DNA of 64,000 bases from JACQGZ01 sp036004665. Its GTDB lineage: Bacteria > Sysuimicrobiota > Sysuimicrobiia > Sysuimicrobiales > Humicultoraceae. Position numbers and translations under genes: made by a program. This document shows positions 24,168 through 32,570 of this stretch, piece by piece (the stretch's first letter is position 1; each line of letters starts with the position of its first letter). The notes under the pieces are model-generated. The model did no database searches and was not told where the DNA came from. It saw only the letters and a list, made by a program, of their open reading frames with translations. Where the stretch lies: the NCBI GenBank assembly GCA_036004665.1, contig DASYRG010000008.1, forward strand, positions 62,001 through 126,000, given 5' to 3'.

Positions 24168-25510
24168 ACGCGGAACTCGTGCGCGCGCTGGAGCAGCTGG
24201 AAGAGGAGAAGGGGATCAGCAAGGAGGTCATCGTCGAAGCGATTGAGGCCGCCCTGCTCTCCGCCTACAAGAAGAACTTCGGCGTCACCGCCCAGAACAT
24301 GCGGATCGAGGTCGATCGGGACACCGGCGAAGTGCGGGCCTTTCAGATCCGCACCGTCACCGAAGAGGTTGAGGATCCCACGACCCAAATCGCCCTGGCC
24401 GAGGTGCGGCAGTATGACCCCTCCGCAGCCATCGGCGACATGGTGGAGTTGGAGGTGACGCCCAAGGACTTCGGCCGGATCGCTGCCCAGACGGCGAAGC
24501 AGGTCGTCGTCCAGCGGCTGCGCGAGGCGGAGCGGGAGATGGTCTACAAGGAGTTCCGCGACCGCGAAGGCGACATCGTCACCGGGGTGGTGCAGCGGAT
24601 CGAGCGGAAGAACGTCTATCTCGATCTGGGGCGGATCGAGGCGGTGTTGCCGCCGCCCGAGCAGATCCCGCGGGAATCCCATCGCCAGGGCGAGCGGGTG
24701 AAGGCGTATGTTGTGGAGGTGCGGCAGGGCACGCGCGGGCCGCAGATCGTGGTCTCGCGCACGCACCCTGGCCTCCTCAAGCGGCTCTTTGAGCTGGAAG
24801 TGCCGGAGATCTATGAAGGCATCGTGGAGATCAAGGCGATCGCCCGCGAAGCCGGGGCGCGCAGCAAGATCGCCGTGGCCTCGCGCGACAAGAACGTGGA
24901 CGCCGTCGGCGCCTGCGTGGGGCCAAAGGGATCGCGCGTGCAGGCGATCGTGGACGAACTGCGCGGCGAGAAGATCGACATCATCCTCTGGAACATCGAC
25001 ACGGCGCTCTTCGTCGGCGCCGCGCTCTCGCCGGCCAAGGTGGTGCGCGTCGACGTCAACGAGGAGACGAAGACCGCCCAGGTGATCGTGCCCGACCACC
25101 AGCTCTCCCTGGCCATCGGACGTGAGGGGCAGAACGCCCGGCTGGCCGCGAAGATGACGGGCTGGCGGATTGACATCAAAAGCGAAACCCAGTTGAAGGA
25201 GATCGAGGCGCAGAAGCTCTTCATTGACCTGCCGCCCGAGGAGGCGGCCGCGCCGGCGCCGGTCGGCGAGGCGGCCGCGTCGGAGGCAGCGTCCGAGGGC
25301 GCGACGCCGGCCGACCAGCCGTCTCCGCCTGTGGAGGCTCCGGTCCCGGCAGACGCCTCCGGGGGAGAGGCGGAGGAGCCTGCCGCGGCGGTCGAGGGAG
25401 AGGGGACGAAAACGGCCGCGAGGGAGGCCGGCGGCGCAGAGGACGGGGAAGCGGGCGCGGAGGAGGAAGAGGAGAAAGCGGCGCAACCCGCGGGGGAGAC
25501 CGCGGGTTAG
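24164..25510 (+). CDS. nusA: Transcription termination/antitermination factor NusA
   Basis: Binds RNA polymerase and modulates pausing and termination; 448 aa. N-terminal domain (EEEKGISKEVIVEAIEAALLSAYKKNFG), S1 domain (about 133-200, EGDIVTGVVQRIERKNVYLDLG), KH1 and KH2 (about 230-350, including VGACVGPKGSRVQAIVDELRGEKIDI and LAIGREGQNARLAAKMTGWRIDI). After about residue 360 there is a roughly 90-residue Ala/Glu/Pro low-complexity acidic tail. ATG overlaps the rimP stop; ylxR follows. Confidence 0.97.
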   Translation: MNAELVRALEQLEEEKGISKEVIVEAIEAALLSAYKKNFGVTAQNMRIEVDRDTGEVRAFQIRTVTEEVEDPTTQIALAEVRQYDPSAAIGDMVELEVTPKDFGRIAAQTAKQVVVQRLREAEREMVYKEFRDREGDIVTGVVQRIERKNVYLDLGRIEAVLPPPEQIPRESHRQGERVKAYVVEVRQGTRGPQIVVSRTHPGLLKRLFELEVPEIYEGIVEIKAIAREAGARSKIAVASRDKNVDAVGACVGPKGSRVQAIVDELRGEKIDIILWNIDTALFVGAALSPAKVVRVDVNEETKTAQVIVPDHQLSLAIGREGQNARLAAKMTGWRIDIKSETQLKEIEAQKLFIDLPPEEAAAPAPVGEAAASEAASEGATPADQPSPPVEAPVPADASGGEAEEPAAAVEGEGTKTAAREAGGAEDGEAGAEEEEEKAAQPAGETAG

Positions 25511-25521
25511 GAGAGAGCACC

Positions 25522-25860
25522 GTGCCGCCTCGAGTCCACAAGATCCCCCAGCGCATGTGCGTGGGCTGCCGGGAGATGCGCGCCAAGCGTGAGATGGTAC
25601 GCGTGGTCCGCACACCCGGCGGGGAGATCCAGGTCGATCCCACGGGGAAGGCGGCGGGGCGTGGGGCCTATGTCGATCCCCGGGACGCCTGCGTGACCGC
25701 CGCCATCCGGGACCGCCGGCTGGCCCAGGCCCTCGAAAGGGAGATTCCGGCCGAGATCGCCGAGGCGCTGCGCGCCGCCCTCACCCGGCCGGCCGGGTCG
25801 GCCGAACCAAAAGTCATCAGGATTCCCGCGACACGCGGACGGAGTGCACAGAGGACATAG
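25522..25860 (+). CDS. ylxR: YlxR-family RNA-binding protein
   Basis: A 112-residue DUF448 protein found between nusA and infB in most Gram-positive-type operons. The hallmark RMCVGCREMRAKREMVRVVR and GRGAYVDPRDACV motifs are visible. The C-terminal 30 residues (RPAGSAEPKVIRIPATRGRS) extend beyond the domain. GTG start 11 bases after nusA. Known members bind RNA or RNase P RNA; the exact role is unsettled. Confidence 0.9.
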   Translation: MPPRVHKIPQRMCVGCREMRAKREMVRVVRTPGGEIQVDPTGKAAGRGAYVDPRDACVTAAIRDRRLAQALEREIPAEIAEALRAALTRPAGSAEPKVIRIPATRGRSAQRT

Positions 25861-25863
25861 CGC

Positions 25864-28413
25864 ATGCGCGTCTACGAACTGGCCAAAGAACTGGGGCTCA
25901 GCAGCAAGGACCTCATCGAGGTCCTCGGGCAGCTGATGGTTTCGGTCAAGAGCCACTCCTCCACACTCGACGAGGTGACCGAGCGCCGCGTCCGGGAGGA
26001 GGTCGCGTCCCGACACGCCTCGCGCCAGACCGCTGCTGGCAAAGCCACCACCGGAAAAGCTGCCGCCGGCAAGGCATCGGCGAAAGCCGCTCCGGCGAAG
26101 GCGGCGAGGGCCCCGGCCAAGCCGACCCTGGACACGCCCGCCGCATCCCCAGAACCTGCGCGCGCCGACGTGAAGACGCCGACGGGAGAACGCATCCTCT
26201 CGATCCGCAAGATCGTCGCTCCGCCCCCCGAACCGGCGGCGGAGCCGGCCGCGCCTGCTCCAGCCGAGGCCGCTGCGGGTGAGCCCTCCCGCGCGCCCGG
26301 GGTCCGACCGCAGGAACTCGAGCGCCCGGCGGCGGCCGCGCCCAGTGCCGCCCCGGCGGTGCCCAAGGCGCCGGCTATCGGAGAGGGGGCGCCGATCCGC
26401 ATTGCCCCGGTGAAACCCCCGACGCGGGAGGCCGCCCGTGAAGCCGCCCGCGAGACGGTCGCGCCCGCGGAGATGGCGCAGATCTTTGAGCCGACCGCCG
26501 CACCTCCGCTTCCGCCGGCCGAAACCCCGCCCCGGGAGGTGCGCCCCGTCACGCCGCCTTCGGCGCCGAGGCGGCCCGAACGCCGGCTCCCTCCGCCACC
26601 ACCACCGCGGCGGTTCCATGCCGAACGGCGCCAACGGCGCACGGAGGCTAGGCCCGAACCAGTGCCGGAGGTTGCCCCCGTTCTGCCGGAGTCGATCAGC
26701 CTGACGGGTCCCATCGGCGTCGGCGAGCTTGCGGTGAAACTAGGCATGCCCGTCGGCGAAATCGTGAAGAAACTGCTCGAGTTCGGCATGCTGGCGGGGA
26801 TCAACCAGCAGCTCACCGAGGAGGCGGCCGCCAGGACCATCAAGGCCTTCGGCGTGGCCGTCCACGGGCCGGAAGCGGCAGGCGCCGCAGGCCCGCGCGC
26901 GGCGGCCCCGGTGGACGAGGCGGCGGTGGCGCGTGCGCCGGTCGTCACGGTGATGGGGCATGTCGACCACGGGAAGACCAGCCTGCTGGATGCCGTCCGC
27001 GCCACCTCCGTGGCCGCGCAGGAGGTCGGCGGCATTACCCAGCACATTGGCGCCTCCACCGTCGACGTCGACGGGCGGCGCATCGTCTTCATCGACACGC
27101 CCGGCCACGAAGCCTTTACCGCGCTGCGGGCCCGCGGCGCCCGCGTCACCGACATCGCCGTCCTGGTGGTGGCGGCGGACGACGGGGTGATGCCGCAGAC
27201 GGTCGAGGCGGTTGACCATGCCCGCGCCGCGGGCGTGCCCATCATCGTGGCCATGAACAAGACCGATCTGCCGCAAGCCAACCCGGATCGGGTGAAGCAG
27301 CAACTCTCCGACCTGGGCCTGGTCCCCGAAGAGTGGGGCGGGGAAACGGTCACCGTGCCGGTCTCGGCGCGGCAGCGTCAGGGCCTCAAAGAATTGCTCG
27401 AGATGATTCTTTTGGTGGCGGACCTGCACGAACTGCGGGCCAATCCGGAACGGCCGGCTCGCGGCACCATCCTCGAGGCGCGAATGGACCGCGGCCGGGG
27501 CCCGGTGGCGACGGTCCTCGTGCAGGAGGGGACGCTGCGCGTAGGCGATGCGGTCATCGCCGGTGAGACGTTGGGACGCGTGCGCGCGCTGCTCGACGAA
27601 CGCGGCGCCCGCGTGGGCACGGCCGGGCCGGCTACCCCGGTCGAAGTCGTGGGGCTGGAGTCGTTGCCCAACGCCGGAGACGTGCTGGAGGTGACATCCG
27701 AGGATCGAGCGGCTCGCGTGATGGCGCAGGAACGGGCCGACCGCCGCCGGGCCACTGAGGGGGCCGCGCGCGGCGGCCTAGTCGAGCGCATCGGTGAGAC
27801 GGGGCGGGTGGAGCTGCGCCTCATCGTCAAGGCCGACGTTCACGGCTCGGCGGAAGCCCTGCAGGCGGCCCTCGCCAGGCTGGAAGACGCCGAGGTGGCG
27901 GTCTCGGTCCTGCACGTCGCGGTGGGACCGATCACCGAATCGGACGTGATGCTGGCGGCGGCGAGTCGGGCGGTGATCGTGGGCTTCAACGTGCGCCCCG
28001 AGGCGGCAGTGCGGCGGTTGGCCGAGCAGGAGAAGGTCGAGATCCGCCTCTACCGCATCATCTACGAGGTTCTCGACGACCTGGCGGCACTGGTGCGCGG
28101 GCTGCACGCCCCCAAGACCCAGGAGGTCGTCCTCGGTCAGGCCGAGGTGCGCCAGACCTTCGCCATCCCCAAGGTTGGGACCATTGCCGGGTGCTACGTC
28201 ACCAGCGGGCGCATCCTCCGCGGCGCCTCCGCGCGGCTGCTGCGCGAAGGCGCGGTCGTCTATCAAGGGGCCATCAGCTCGCTGCGGCGGTTCAAGGACG
28301 ACGTGCGCGAGGTGGCCGAAGGCTTCGAGTGCGGTATCGGGCTGGAGCGCTTCCAGGACATCAAAGCCGGCGACATCATCGAAGCCTATCAGATGCAGCA
28401 AGTCCCGGCCTGA
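25864..28413 (+). CDS. infB: Translation initiation factor IF-2
   Basis: GTPase delivering initiator tRNA to the 30S subunit; 849 aa. N-terminal IF2N (RVYELAKELGLSSKDLIEVL), a roughly 240-residue Ala/Pro/Lys/Arg linker, a second IF2N-like segment (IGVGELAVKLGMPVGEIVKKLL), then the G domain: G1 GHVDHGKTS (about 365), G3 DTPGHEAF (about 411), G4 NKTD (about 465). Domains II-IV end with YRIIYEVLDDL and the C-terminal tRNA-binding fold. ATG start 3 bases after ylxR. Confidence 0.97.
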   Translation: MRVYELAKELGLSSKDLIEVLGQLMVSVKSHSSTLDEVTERRVREEVASRHASRQTAAGKATTGKAAAGKASAKAAPAKAARAPAKPTLDTPAASPEPARADVKTPTGERILSIRKIVAPPPEPAAEPAAPAPAEAAAGEPSRAPGVRPQELERPAAAAPSAAPAVPKAPAIGEGAPIRIAPVKPPTREAAREAARETVAPAEMAQIFEPTAAPPLPPAETPPREVRPVTPPSAPRRPERRLPPPPPPRRFHAERRQRRTEARPEPVPEVAPVLPESISLTGPIGVGELAVKLGMPVGEIVKKLLEFGMLAGINQQLTEEAAARTIKAFGVAVHGPEAAGAAGPRAAAPVDEAAVARAPVVTVMGHVDHGKTSLLDAVRATSVAAQEVGGITQHIGASTVDVDGRRIVFIDTPGHEAFTALRARGARVTDIAVLVVAADDGVMPQTVEAVDHARAAGVPIIVAMNKTDLPQANPDRVKQQLSDLGLVPEEWGGETVTVPVSARQRQGLKELLEMILLVADLHELRANPERPARGTILEARMDRGRGPVATVLVQEGTLRVGDAVIAGETLGRVRALLDERGARVGTAGPATPVEVVGLESLPNAGDVLEVTSEDRAARVMAQERADRRRATEGAARGGLVERIGETGRVELRLIVKADVHGSAEALQAALARLEDAEVAVSVLHVAVGPITESDVMLAAASRAVIVGFNVRPEAAVRRLAEQEKVEIRLYRIIYEVLDDLAALVRGLHAPKTQEVVLGQAEVRQTFAIPKVGTIAGCYVTSGRILRGASARLLREGAVVYQGAISSLRRFKDDVREVAEGFECGIGLERFQDIKAGDIIEAYQMQQVPA

Positions 28414-28437
28414 GCGCGCCGGCGGCAGGGAGGCCAG

Positions 28438-28719
28438 GTGATCGTCGGAGTGCTGCGGGCCGAGTTGTCCCTCGGCGGGGTGCGCAGCCTGAAGGACAAG
28501 CGGCGGATCATCCAGAGCCTGCTCGACCGGGCGCGGCGGCAGTTTCGCGTCGCGGCCGCCGAGGTGGAGGCGCAGGACTCCTGGCGGCGGGCCGTCCTCG
28601 GGTTCGCCTGCGTCAGTTCGGAGGGCGCCCACGCCAGTCAGATTCTGGCGCGGGTGACCGCGATGATCGAGCGGGAAGGCGACGTCACCCTGCTGGACGC
28701 CTCCAGCGAACTACTCTGA
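28438..28719 (+). CDS. ylxP: YlxP-like protein (DUF503)
   Basis: A 93-residue DUF503 protein: MIVGVLRAELSLGGVRSLKDKRRIIQSLLDRARRQFRVAAAEVEA matches the family start, which has a ferredoxin-like fold. It always occurs near infB-rbfA. Function unknown; a ribosome-related role is inferred from context. GTG start preceded by GGGAGG. Confidence 0.9.
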   Translation: MIVGVLRAELSLGGVRSLKDKRRIIQSLLDRARRQFRVAAAEVEAQDSWRRAVLGFACVSSEGAHASQILARVTAMIEREGDVTLLDASSELL

Positions 28720-28722
28720 GTT

Positions 28723-29211
28723 ATGAGCCTGCGACGGGAGAAGCTCCAGGAGCTGTTCAAAGAGGAGACCGGCGTCATTCTGCAGCGGCGCCTGCGCGAC
28801 CCCCGCGTCGGGTTCGTCTCGGTCACCGACGTCGAGCTCAGCGGGGACCTGCGCCACGCCAAGATCTTCGTCAGCGTGCTCGGGGACGCAGAGACCAAGC
28901 ACCGTACCATGGCCGCCCTCGAGGGGGCCGCGCGGTTCGTGCGCGGCGAACTGGGGCGGCGCGTGCGGATGCGCTACGTGCCCGAGGTCCTCTTCCGGCT
29001 GGACGAATCCATCGAGCGCGGAGCCCGCGTCAACGCGCTGCTGCGTCAGGTCGTTCCTCCGGCCGACCGCGCTCCCGAGTCCCCCGAGTCCGACCAACAC
29101 CCGTCGCCTGCGGCTGAGGAAGACCCTTCGGCTGAGTCCGGGGAGCCCCCGGTCGAGCGAGATGATGATGCCGCGCGCCCGCATCGCCGCCTCCCTCCGC
29201 AACGCCGATAG
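28723..29211 (+). CDS. rbfA: Ribosome-binding factor A
   Basis: 30S maturation factor; 162 aa, longer than the usual 115-130. The KH-like core is clear: LRREKLQELFKEETGVILQRRLRDPRVGFVSVTDVELSGDLRHAKIFVSVLG and RVRMRYVPEVLFRLDESIERGARVNALL. The last 45 residues are a Pro/Glu/Asp-rich tail not needed for the fold. Its final 50 bases overlap the start of nrnA. Confidence 0.94.
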   Translation: MSLRREKLQELFKEETGVILQRRLRDPRVGFVSVTDVELSGDLRHAKIFVSVLGDAETKHRTMAALEGAARFVRGELGRRVRMRYVPEVLFRLDESIERGARVNALLRQVVPPADRAPESPESDQHPSPAAEEDPSAESGEPPVERDDDAARPHRRLPPQRR

Positions 29212-30184
29212 GATCCTGCTGGTCAACCACGTCGATCCCGACGGGGATACCCTCGGCTCGACGCTGGCCCTCGCTCTGGTGCTGGAGAGCTTGGGCAAGC
29301 GCGTCACTGTCGGCAGCGACGGCGGCGTTCCTTCCACCTTCGCCTTCCTCCCCGGAGCGGACCGCGTGCTGCAGGAGCCACCGGCCGGCGCCGCGTTCGA
29401 CGTCGCGCTGACGATGGAGTGCAGCACGCTCTCCCGCTGTGGCCGCTTCGCCCCGCTCGTCGCGCAGGCGCCCGTGATCGCCGCGATCGACCATCACGAG
29501 AGTCACACCCCATACGCGCACCTGGATGACTGGGACCCTGGGGCCGCGGCGGCGGGGGAGATGACGGCGGATCTGATCCGCCTCCTCGGCGTGCCGATCA
29601 CGCCGCCGGTCGCGACCGCGCTGCTGACCGCCCTGGCCACCGACACCGGCGTCTTCCGCTTTCCAACGGTGCGGCCGGAGACGCTCCGCCTCGGAGCGGC
29701 CCTGATGGAGGCCGGCGGCAACCTCACGGAGATCGTGGAAGCCGTGTACGAGCAGCGGTCTCTGGCCGCCACCCGCCTGCTCGGGTACGCCCTCCTGCGG
29801 ACGACCCTCTCGGACGAGGGCAGGGTCGCCTACGCGACGCTGACCGAATCCCTCCTCCGGGCGGCGGGGGCGGACACCGAAGATAGCGCGGGGATCGTCG
29901 GCGCCCTCCGGGCCATCGCCGGGGTCACGGTGGCGGTGCTGTTCGAGGAAACTCCAGAAGGCATCAGCGTCTCGATCCGCGCGCGCGCCGGTGTCCGGGC
30001 CAATCTGATCGCTGAGGCCCTGGGGGGCGGGGGCCATCCCGCCGCGGCCGGGTGCACGGTGCCGCCTCCCATCGAAGAGGCGGTCGCACGCACGCTGGAG
30101 GCCGTGCGGGAGGAACTGGCGCGCAGGCGCGAAGGGCGGCGCGACGCGGGACCTCCGGAAGCCGCCCGGACCTTCGGAGCCTGA
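29162..30184 (+). CDS. nrnA: DHH/DHHA1 phosphoesterase NrnA (oligoribonuclease/pAp phosphatase)
   Basis: Degrades very short RNA oligonucleotides and 3'-phosphoadenosine 5'-phosphate; 340 aa. DHH domain: ILLVNHVDPDGDTLGSTLALAL, VAAIDHHESH (DHH about 110) and ALATDTGVFRF. DHHA1 domain: SIRARAGVRANLIAEALGGGGHPAAAGC (about 275-300). Position between rbfA and truB is standard in Firmicutes. The start could be any of three adjacent ATGs (29162-29170); the first gives a 50-base overlap with rbfA. Confidence 0.93.
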   Translation: MMMPRARIAASLRNADRILLVNHVDPDGDTLGSTLALALVLESLGKRVTVGSDGGVPSTFAFLPGADRVLQEPPAGAAFDVALTMECSTLSRCGRFAPLVAQAPVIAAIDHHESHTPYAHLDDWDPGAAAAGEMTADLIRLLGVPITPPVATALLTALATDTGVFRFPTVRPETLRLGAALMEAGGNLTEIVEAVYEQRSLAATRLLGYALLRTTLSDEGRVAYATLTESLLRAAGADTEDSAGIVGALRAIAGVTVAVLFEETPEGISVSIRARAGVRANLIAEALGGGGHPAAAGCTVPPPIEEAVARTLEAVREELARRREGRRDAGPPEAARTFGA

Positions 30185-30186
30185 CA

Positions 30187-31092
30187 ATGGACGGAGTCCT
30201 CAACGTCCTCAAGCCGGCGGGGATGACCTCCCACGACGTGGTCGACGTGCTGCGGCGACTGGCCGGTCAGCGCCGGGTCGGGCACACCGGGACCCTCGAT
30301 CCCGGCGCGGCGGGCGTGCTGGTGCTGGTGCTCGGCCGGGCCACCAAGATCGCCGAGTTTCTCACGGCCTCTGACAAGGCCTACCGGGTGGAGGTCGCCT
30401 TCGGCGTCGCCACCGACAGCGGAGACGCGTTCGGAACAGTCGTGCGCACCACCGATGCGGCGGCTGTCACGGAAGGGCGCTTGCGAGATCTGTTGCCGCG
30501 GTTCACCGGAACGCTCCAGCAGACCCCGCCGCTGACGTCGGCCGTGAAGGTGGGCGGCGTCCGCCTCTACCGCCGGGCGCGCCGGGGAGAAATCGTCGAG
30601 GTGCCTCCCCGCGAGGTGACGATCCACCGCCTCGACCTGCTGCACTTCTGGGAGGGGCCACCCCCGCGAGCGATGCTGGATGTGGAATGTTCCAAGGGCA
30701 CCTACGTGCGGGCCCTCGCCCGAGACCTCGGGGAGGCGCTGTCGGTCGGGGCGCACGCCTCCTTCATGCTCAGGCGGCGGGTGGGACGGTTCGCCTTGGA
30801 GGAGAGCCGCACGCTGGAGGCTCTGACGCGGCTCGCCGAGGAGGGAAGCCTGCCCGGCGCGCTGCTGGACATGGACGAGGCGCTGGCGGATCTCCCGGCG
30901 GTGGACCTCGCGCCCGGCCAGCGGCGGTCCGTCCTGGAGGGGATTCCCCTTCCGCTCTTTCGCGTACCGGACTGGCAGGCTCTGCCGCCGGGCGCGTCGA
31001 TCCGGCTGCGCGACCGCGGCGCGCTGATCGCCCTGGGGCGCGTGGAGGCGGGAGCGCTGCGCCCCTTCAAAGTGTTGAGCGGTCCCTCTTGA
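30187..31092 (+). CDS. truB: tRNA pseudouridine(55) synthase TruB
   Basis: Makes pseudouridine 55 in the tRNA T loop; 301 aa. MDGVLNVLKPAGMTSHDVVDVLRR and GHTGTLDPGAAGVLVL (catalytic Asp about 38), PLTSAVKVGGVRLYRRARRG, CSKGTYVRALARDLG are all diagnostic. The start ATG 30187 lies 2 bases after the nrnA stop; an in-frame extension to 30052 would lie within nrnA. The next gene, ribF, begins directly at its stop. Confidence 0.96.
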   Translation: MDGVLNVLKPAGMTSHDVVDVLRRLAGQRRVGHTGTLDPGAAGVLVLVLGRATKIAEFLTASDKAYRVEVAFGVATDSGDAFGTVVRTTDAAAVTEGRLRDLLPRFTGTLQQTPPLTSAVKVGGVRLYRRARRGEIVEVPPREVTIHRLDLLHFWEGPPPRAMLDVECSKGTYVRALARDLGEALSVGAHASFMLRRRVGRFALEESRTLEALTRLAEEGSLPGALLDMDEALADLPAVDLAPGQRRSVLEGIPLPLFRVPDWQALPPGASIRLRDRGALIALGRVEAGALRPFKVLSGPS

Positions 31093-32025
31093 ATGGAGGT
31101 CCTCCGAGCGCTTGAGGGGCTGGTCGCGAGCAGCCGGCCGGTCACGCTGGCTCTGGGCATGTTCGACGGCGTTCACCTGGGGCATCGGGCGGTGCTCGCC
31201 CGGACGAAGGAGGAAGCGGCCCTGGCCGGGAGCCGGGCCGGGGCGCTCACCTTCGACCCGCACCCGCAGCGCGTGATCGCCCCGCCCCCCGATCCGATCC
31301 TCCTGACTACCGTCGATGAGCGCCTCGATCTCTTCGCCGGACTCGGCATGGATCTCGCGGTGGTGCTGCGTTTTGATCAGACCCTCCGCGAGACTCCTCC
31401 CGAGGAGTGGCTCTCCCTACTCGGAGAGGCTGCCCGCGGCGGGGTCGTGTCCAGCGCGCACTACACCTTTGGACGAGATCGGGCGGGGACCGTTGACACG
31501 CTTCGGGCGGGGGCAGCACAGCTGGGCTTCGGCGTGACGGTCGTTCCCCCTGTGCACGTCGCCTCCACCCTGGTAAGCAGCACGCTGATCCGGCGCCTGG
31601 TGCGAAGGGGAGAGATGGAGGAGGCGGCGCGGTTCCTGGGGCGACGGTACCTGGTCCGCGGCCGGGTAGTGGAAGGAGAGCAGCGGGGCCGCACCCTGGG
31701 CTTCCCCACCGCCAATCTGGAGGTCGATTCCGACAAGATCCTTCCCGCCAAAGGCATCTACGCCGGTTGGTGCCGGTGGGAAGCCGACCTCGTCCCTGCG
31801 GCCATCAGTGTCGGAGTCCGTCCCACCTTTGGGCATGGGGCGCTGCTCGTCGAGGCGCACCTCCTCGATTTCGCCGGCGATCTCTACGGGCAAGAGATCG
31901 AACTGGTGTTTGCCTCGCGGCTCCGCGACGAACTGGCCTTTCGCAGCGTGACCGACCTGGTGGCTCAGATGGCGCGGGACGTCGCCCTCGTGCGGGAGGT
32001 CCTGGCGGGGTCTCCTCTATGCTAG
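31093..32025 (+). CDS. ribF: Bifunctional riboflavin kinase/FAD synthetase
   Basis: Converts riboflavin to FMN and FAD; 310 aa. N-terminal adenylyltransferase domain: TLALGMFDGVHLGHRAVLA (nucleotide-binding HxGH), ALTFDPHPQRVI, and VSSTLIRRLVRRGEMEEAARFLGR. C-terminal flavokinase (about 185-310): RGRTLGFPTANLEVD, KGIYAGWC, FAGDLYGQEIELVF. ATG abuts the truB stop. No FMN riboswitch is seen upstream. Confidence 0.96.
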   Translation: MEVLRALEGLVASSRPVTLALGMFDGVHLGHRAVLARTKEEAALAGSRAGALTFDPHPQRVIAPPPDPILLTTVDERLDLFAGLGMDLAVVLRFDQTLRETPPEEWLSLLGEAARGGVVSSAHYTFGRDRAGTVDTLRAGAAQLGFGVTVVPPVHVASTLVSSTLIRRLVRRGEMEEAARFLGRRYLVRGRVVEGEQRGRTLGFPTANLEVDSDKILPAKGIYAGWCRWEADLVPAAISVGVRPTFGHGALLVEAHLLDFAGDLYGQEIELVFASRLRDELAFRSVTDLVAQMARDVALVREVLAGSPLC

Positions 32026-32028
32026 AAT
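32020..32028 (+). promoter_or_regulatory. Extended -10 promoter upstream of rpsO
   Basis: TGCTAGAAT (extended -10, TAGAAT 32023-32028) at the very end of ribF predicts a start near 32035 and a leader of about 110 bases before rpsO. The leader contains several short GC-rich stems. Such leaders often hold S15 autoregulatory sites; none is proven here. Confidence 0.45.
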
Positions 32029-32147
32029 CAATGATGGCCCCGGCTGGGAGCGCCGAAGCTCCAACGGCTTCTCGGCTGCGGGCGTCGCTGTATCATCGCC
32101 CTCGCCGCCCCATGCGCGGATCCGGCGGGGGATCGGAGGAGCACCCA

Positions 32148-32417
32148 ATGAGTCTGCAGCGGGGGGAAAAGCAGTCGATCCTGACGGCCTACCGCCGTCA
32201 TGAGGGCGACACGGGATCTCCGGAGGTCCAGATCGCCCTGCTCACCGAACGGATCAACCAGCTCACTGAGCATCTGCGCGCGCACAAACGGGACTTTCAC
32301 TCCCGCCGTGGCCTGCTGAAGATGGTGGGCCGGCGCCGCCGGCTCCTCACCTATCTCATGAAGTCGGAGGTGGACCGCTACCGTCAGGTGGTGCAGCGGT
32401 TGGGGCTGCGCGGATGA
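32148..32417 (+). CDS. rpsO: 30S ribosomal protein S15
   Basis: 89 aa, the normal size. MSLQRGEKQSILTAYRRHEGDTGSPEVQIALLTERINQLTEHLRAHKRDFHSRRGLLKMVGRRRRLLTYL is unmistakable S15. GGAGGAG before the ATG fixes the start. It precedes pnp, as in most bacteria. Confidence 0.98.
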   Translation: MSLQRGEKQSILTAYRRHEGDTGSPEVQIALLTERINQLTEHLRAHKRDFHSRRGLLKMVGRRRRLLTYLMKSEVDRYRQVVQRLGLRG

Positions 32418-32453
32418 ACGGCTGGTGGCATAGCATCGAGCACCGAGGAGATG

Positions 32454-32540
32454 GAGCGGGGGACTCCCCGCTCCGCTTGCTGTAGGCCCATGAGGCCCGG
32501 ACCGGGGCCGAAGGTAAGCGGCCGGCGCAAGCCGGCCGCG
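32454..32540 (+). promoter_or_regulatory. Two stable hairpins in the rpsO-pnp spacer
   Basis: Two perfect 9-bp hairpins: 32454-32462/32467-32475 with a GACT loop, and 32519-32527/32532-32540 closed by a GCAA tetraloop. Neither has a T-run, so they look like RNA processing or stability elements in the pnp leader; pnp is autoregulated through such stem-loops in other bacteria. The spacer contains no other gene. Confidence 0.55.
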
Positions 32541-32570
32541 ACGTGAGCCAGTAACCATCAGGAGGATGGC

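Noticed and set aside
32035..32147. FMN or other known riboswitch near ribF/rpsO
   Set aside because: No RFN-type conserved boxes are visible; only general GC-rich stems in the rpsO leader.
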